Shown here one piece after another: positions 63,965-64,000 of a DNA stretch of 64,000 nucleotides (position 1 is its first letter; each line of letters starts with the position of its first letter). Source of the stretch: Chlorobaculum sp. 24CR. Lineage in GTDB: Bacteria; Bacteroidota; Chlorobiia; Chlorobiales; Chlorobiaceae. The stretch lies in assembly GCF_004118635.1 (NCBI RefSeq), contig NZ_SDGU01000009.1, positions 90,778-154,777 of the forward strand, written 5' to 3'. The notes under the pieces are model-generated. The model saw only the letters and a program-made list of their open reading frames with translations, was not told the DNA's origin and did not search any database. The translations under genes and the position numbers were made by a program.

Positions 63965-64000
63965 ATGCAACTTTTTATACTCAATTTCTCGACCTTGACT

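Overview
The window reads as a chromosomal stretch of a green sulfur bacterium (Chlorobiaceae, probably close to Chlorobaculum). This is inferred from protein character and gene order, not from a marker gene. The supporting signs are a Bacteroidota/Chlorobiota-type RNA polymerase omega subunit beside gmk, a 24-residue AURKAIP1/COX24-type basic peptide, a UDP-GlcNAc pyrophosphorylase that lacks its acetyltransferase half, a phosphofructokinase with pyrophosphate-type active-site residues, a type 2 IPP isomerase next to a short-chain prenyl synthase, and sucD, which would fit the reductive TCA cycle.

Positions 1-12,400 hold a small toxin-antitoxin-like gene cluster, sucD, gatA, uppS-bamA (cell-envelope lipid carrier and outer-membrane assembly), a bifunctional nuclease, tRNA-Leu(GAG), tRNA-Lys(UUU), a tiny basic ribosomal-type peptide, rho, folC, ruvA and rpsT. 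Positions 12,400-24,260 hold a hexose-phosphate mutase (probably glmM), an ABC exporter, a LolC/E-type permease, isoprenoid genes (fni and a GGPP synthase candidate), dprA, skp/ompH, an LptC-like lipoprotein, panD, the GlmU-like uridyltransferase and pfkA.

Positions 24,650-34,960 are one long minus-strand block in the order DUF4834-like gene, rimP, nusA, infB, rbfA, truB, ribF, rpsO, yicC, gmk, rpoZ and a VOC protein. This is the classical transcription/translation operon with a local extension. After a REP-like repeat cluster come a glutaredoxin-like gene, hisS, a PTS IIA domain gene, cdsA and a CAAX protease, all on the minus strand.

From 39,650 to the right edge the window is a surface-polysaccharide island. 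It holds a UDP-glucuronate epimerase, three polytopic GT-C-like or unknown membrane proteins, a HAD-UbiA fusion translationally coupled to an SMR-type membrane protein (a candidate polyprenyl-phosphate pentose donor module), a nucleotide-sugar dehydrogenase, five intact GT4 glycosyltransferases, GT2 and GT9 enzymes, a GINT1-like beta-propeller, a reverse-strand sialyltransferase-like protein, an AT-rich acquired glycosyltransferase, a decayed GT4 copy, a frameshifted DUF616 gene and an OafA-type acyltransferase. The right part shows recent turnover: duplication, an internal deletion, a frameshift and base-composition shifts. The most interesting unexplained points are the HAD-UbiA/SMR pair, the sialyltransferase-like protein, and the duplicated and decaying GT module around 59,470-61,870.
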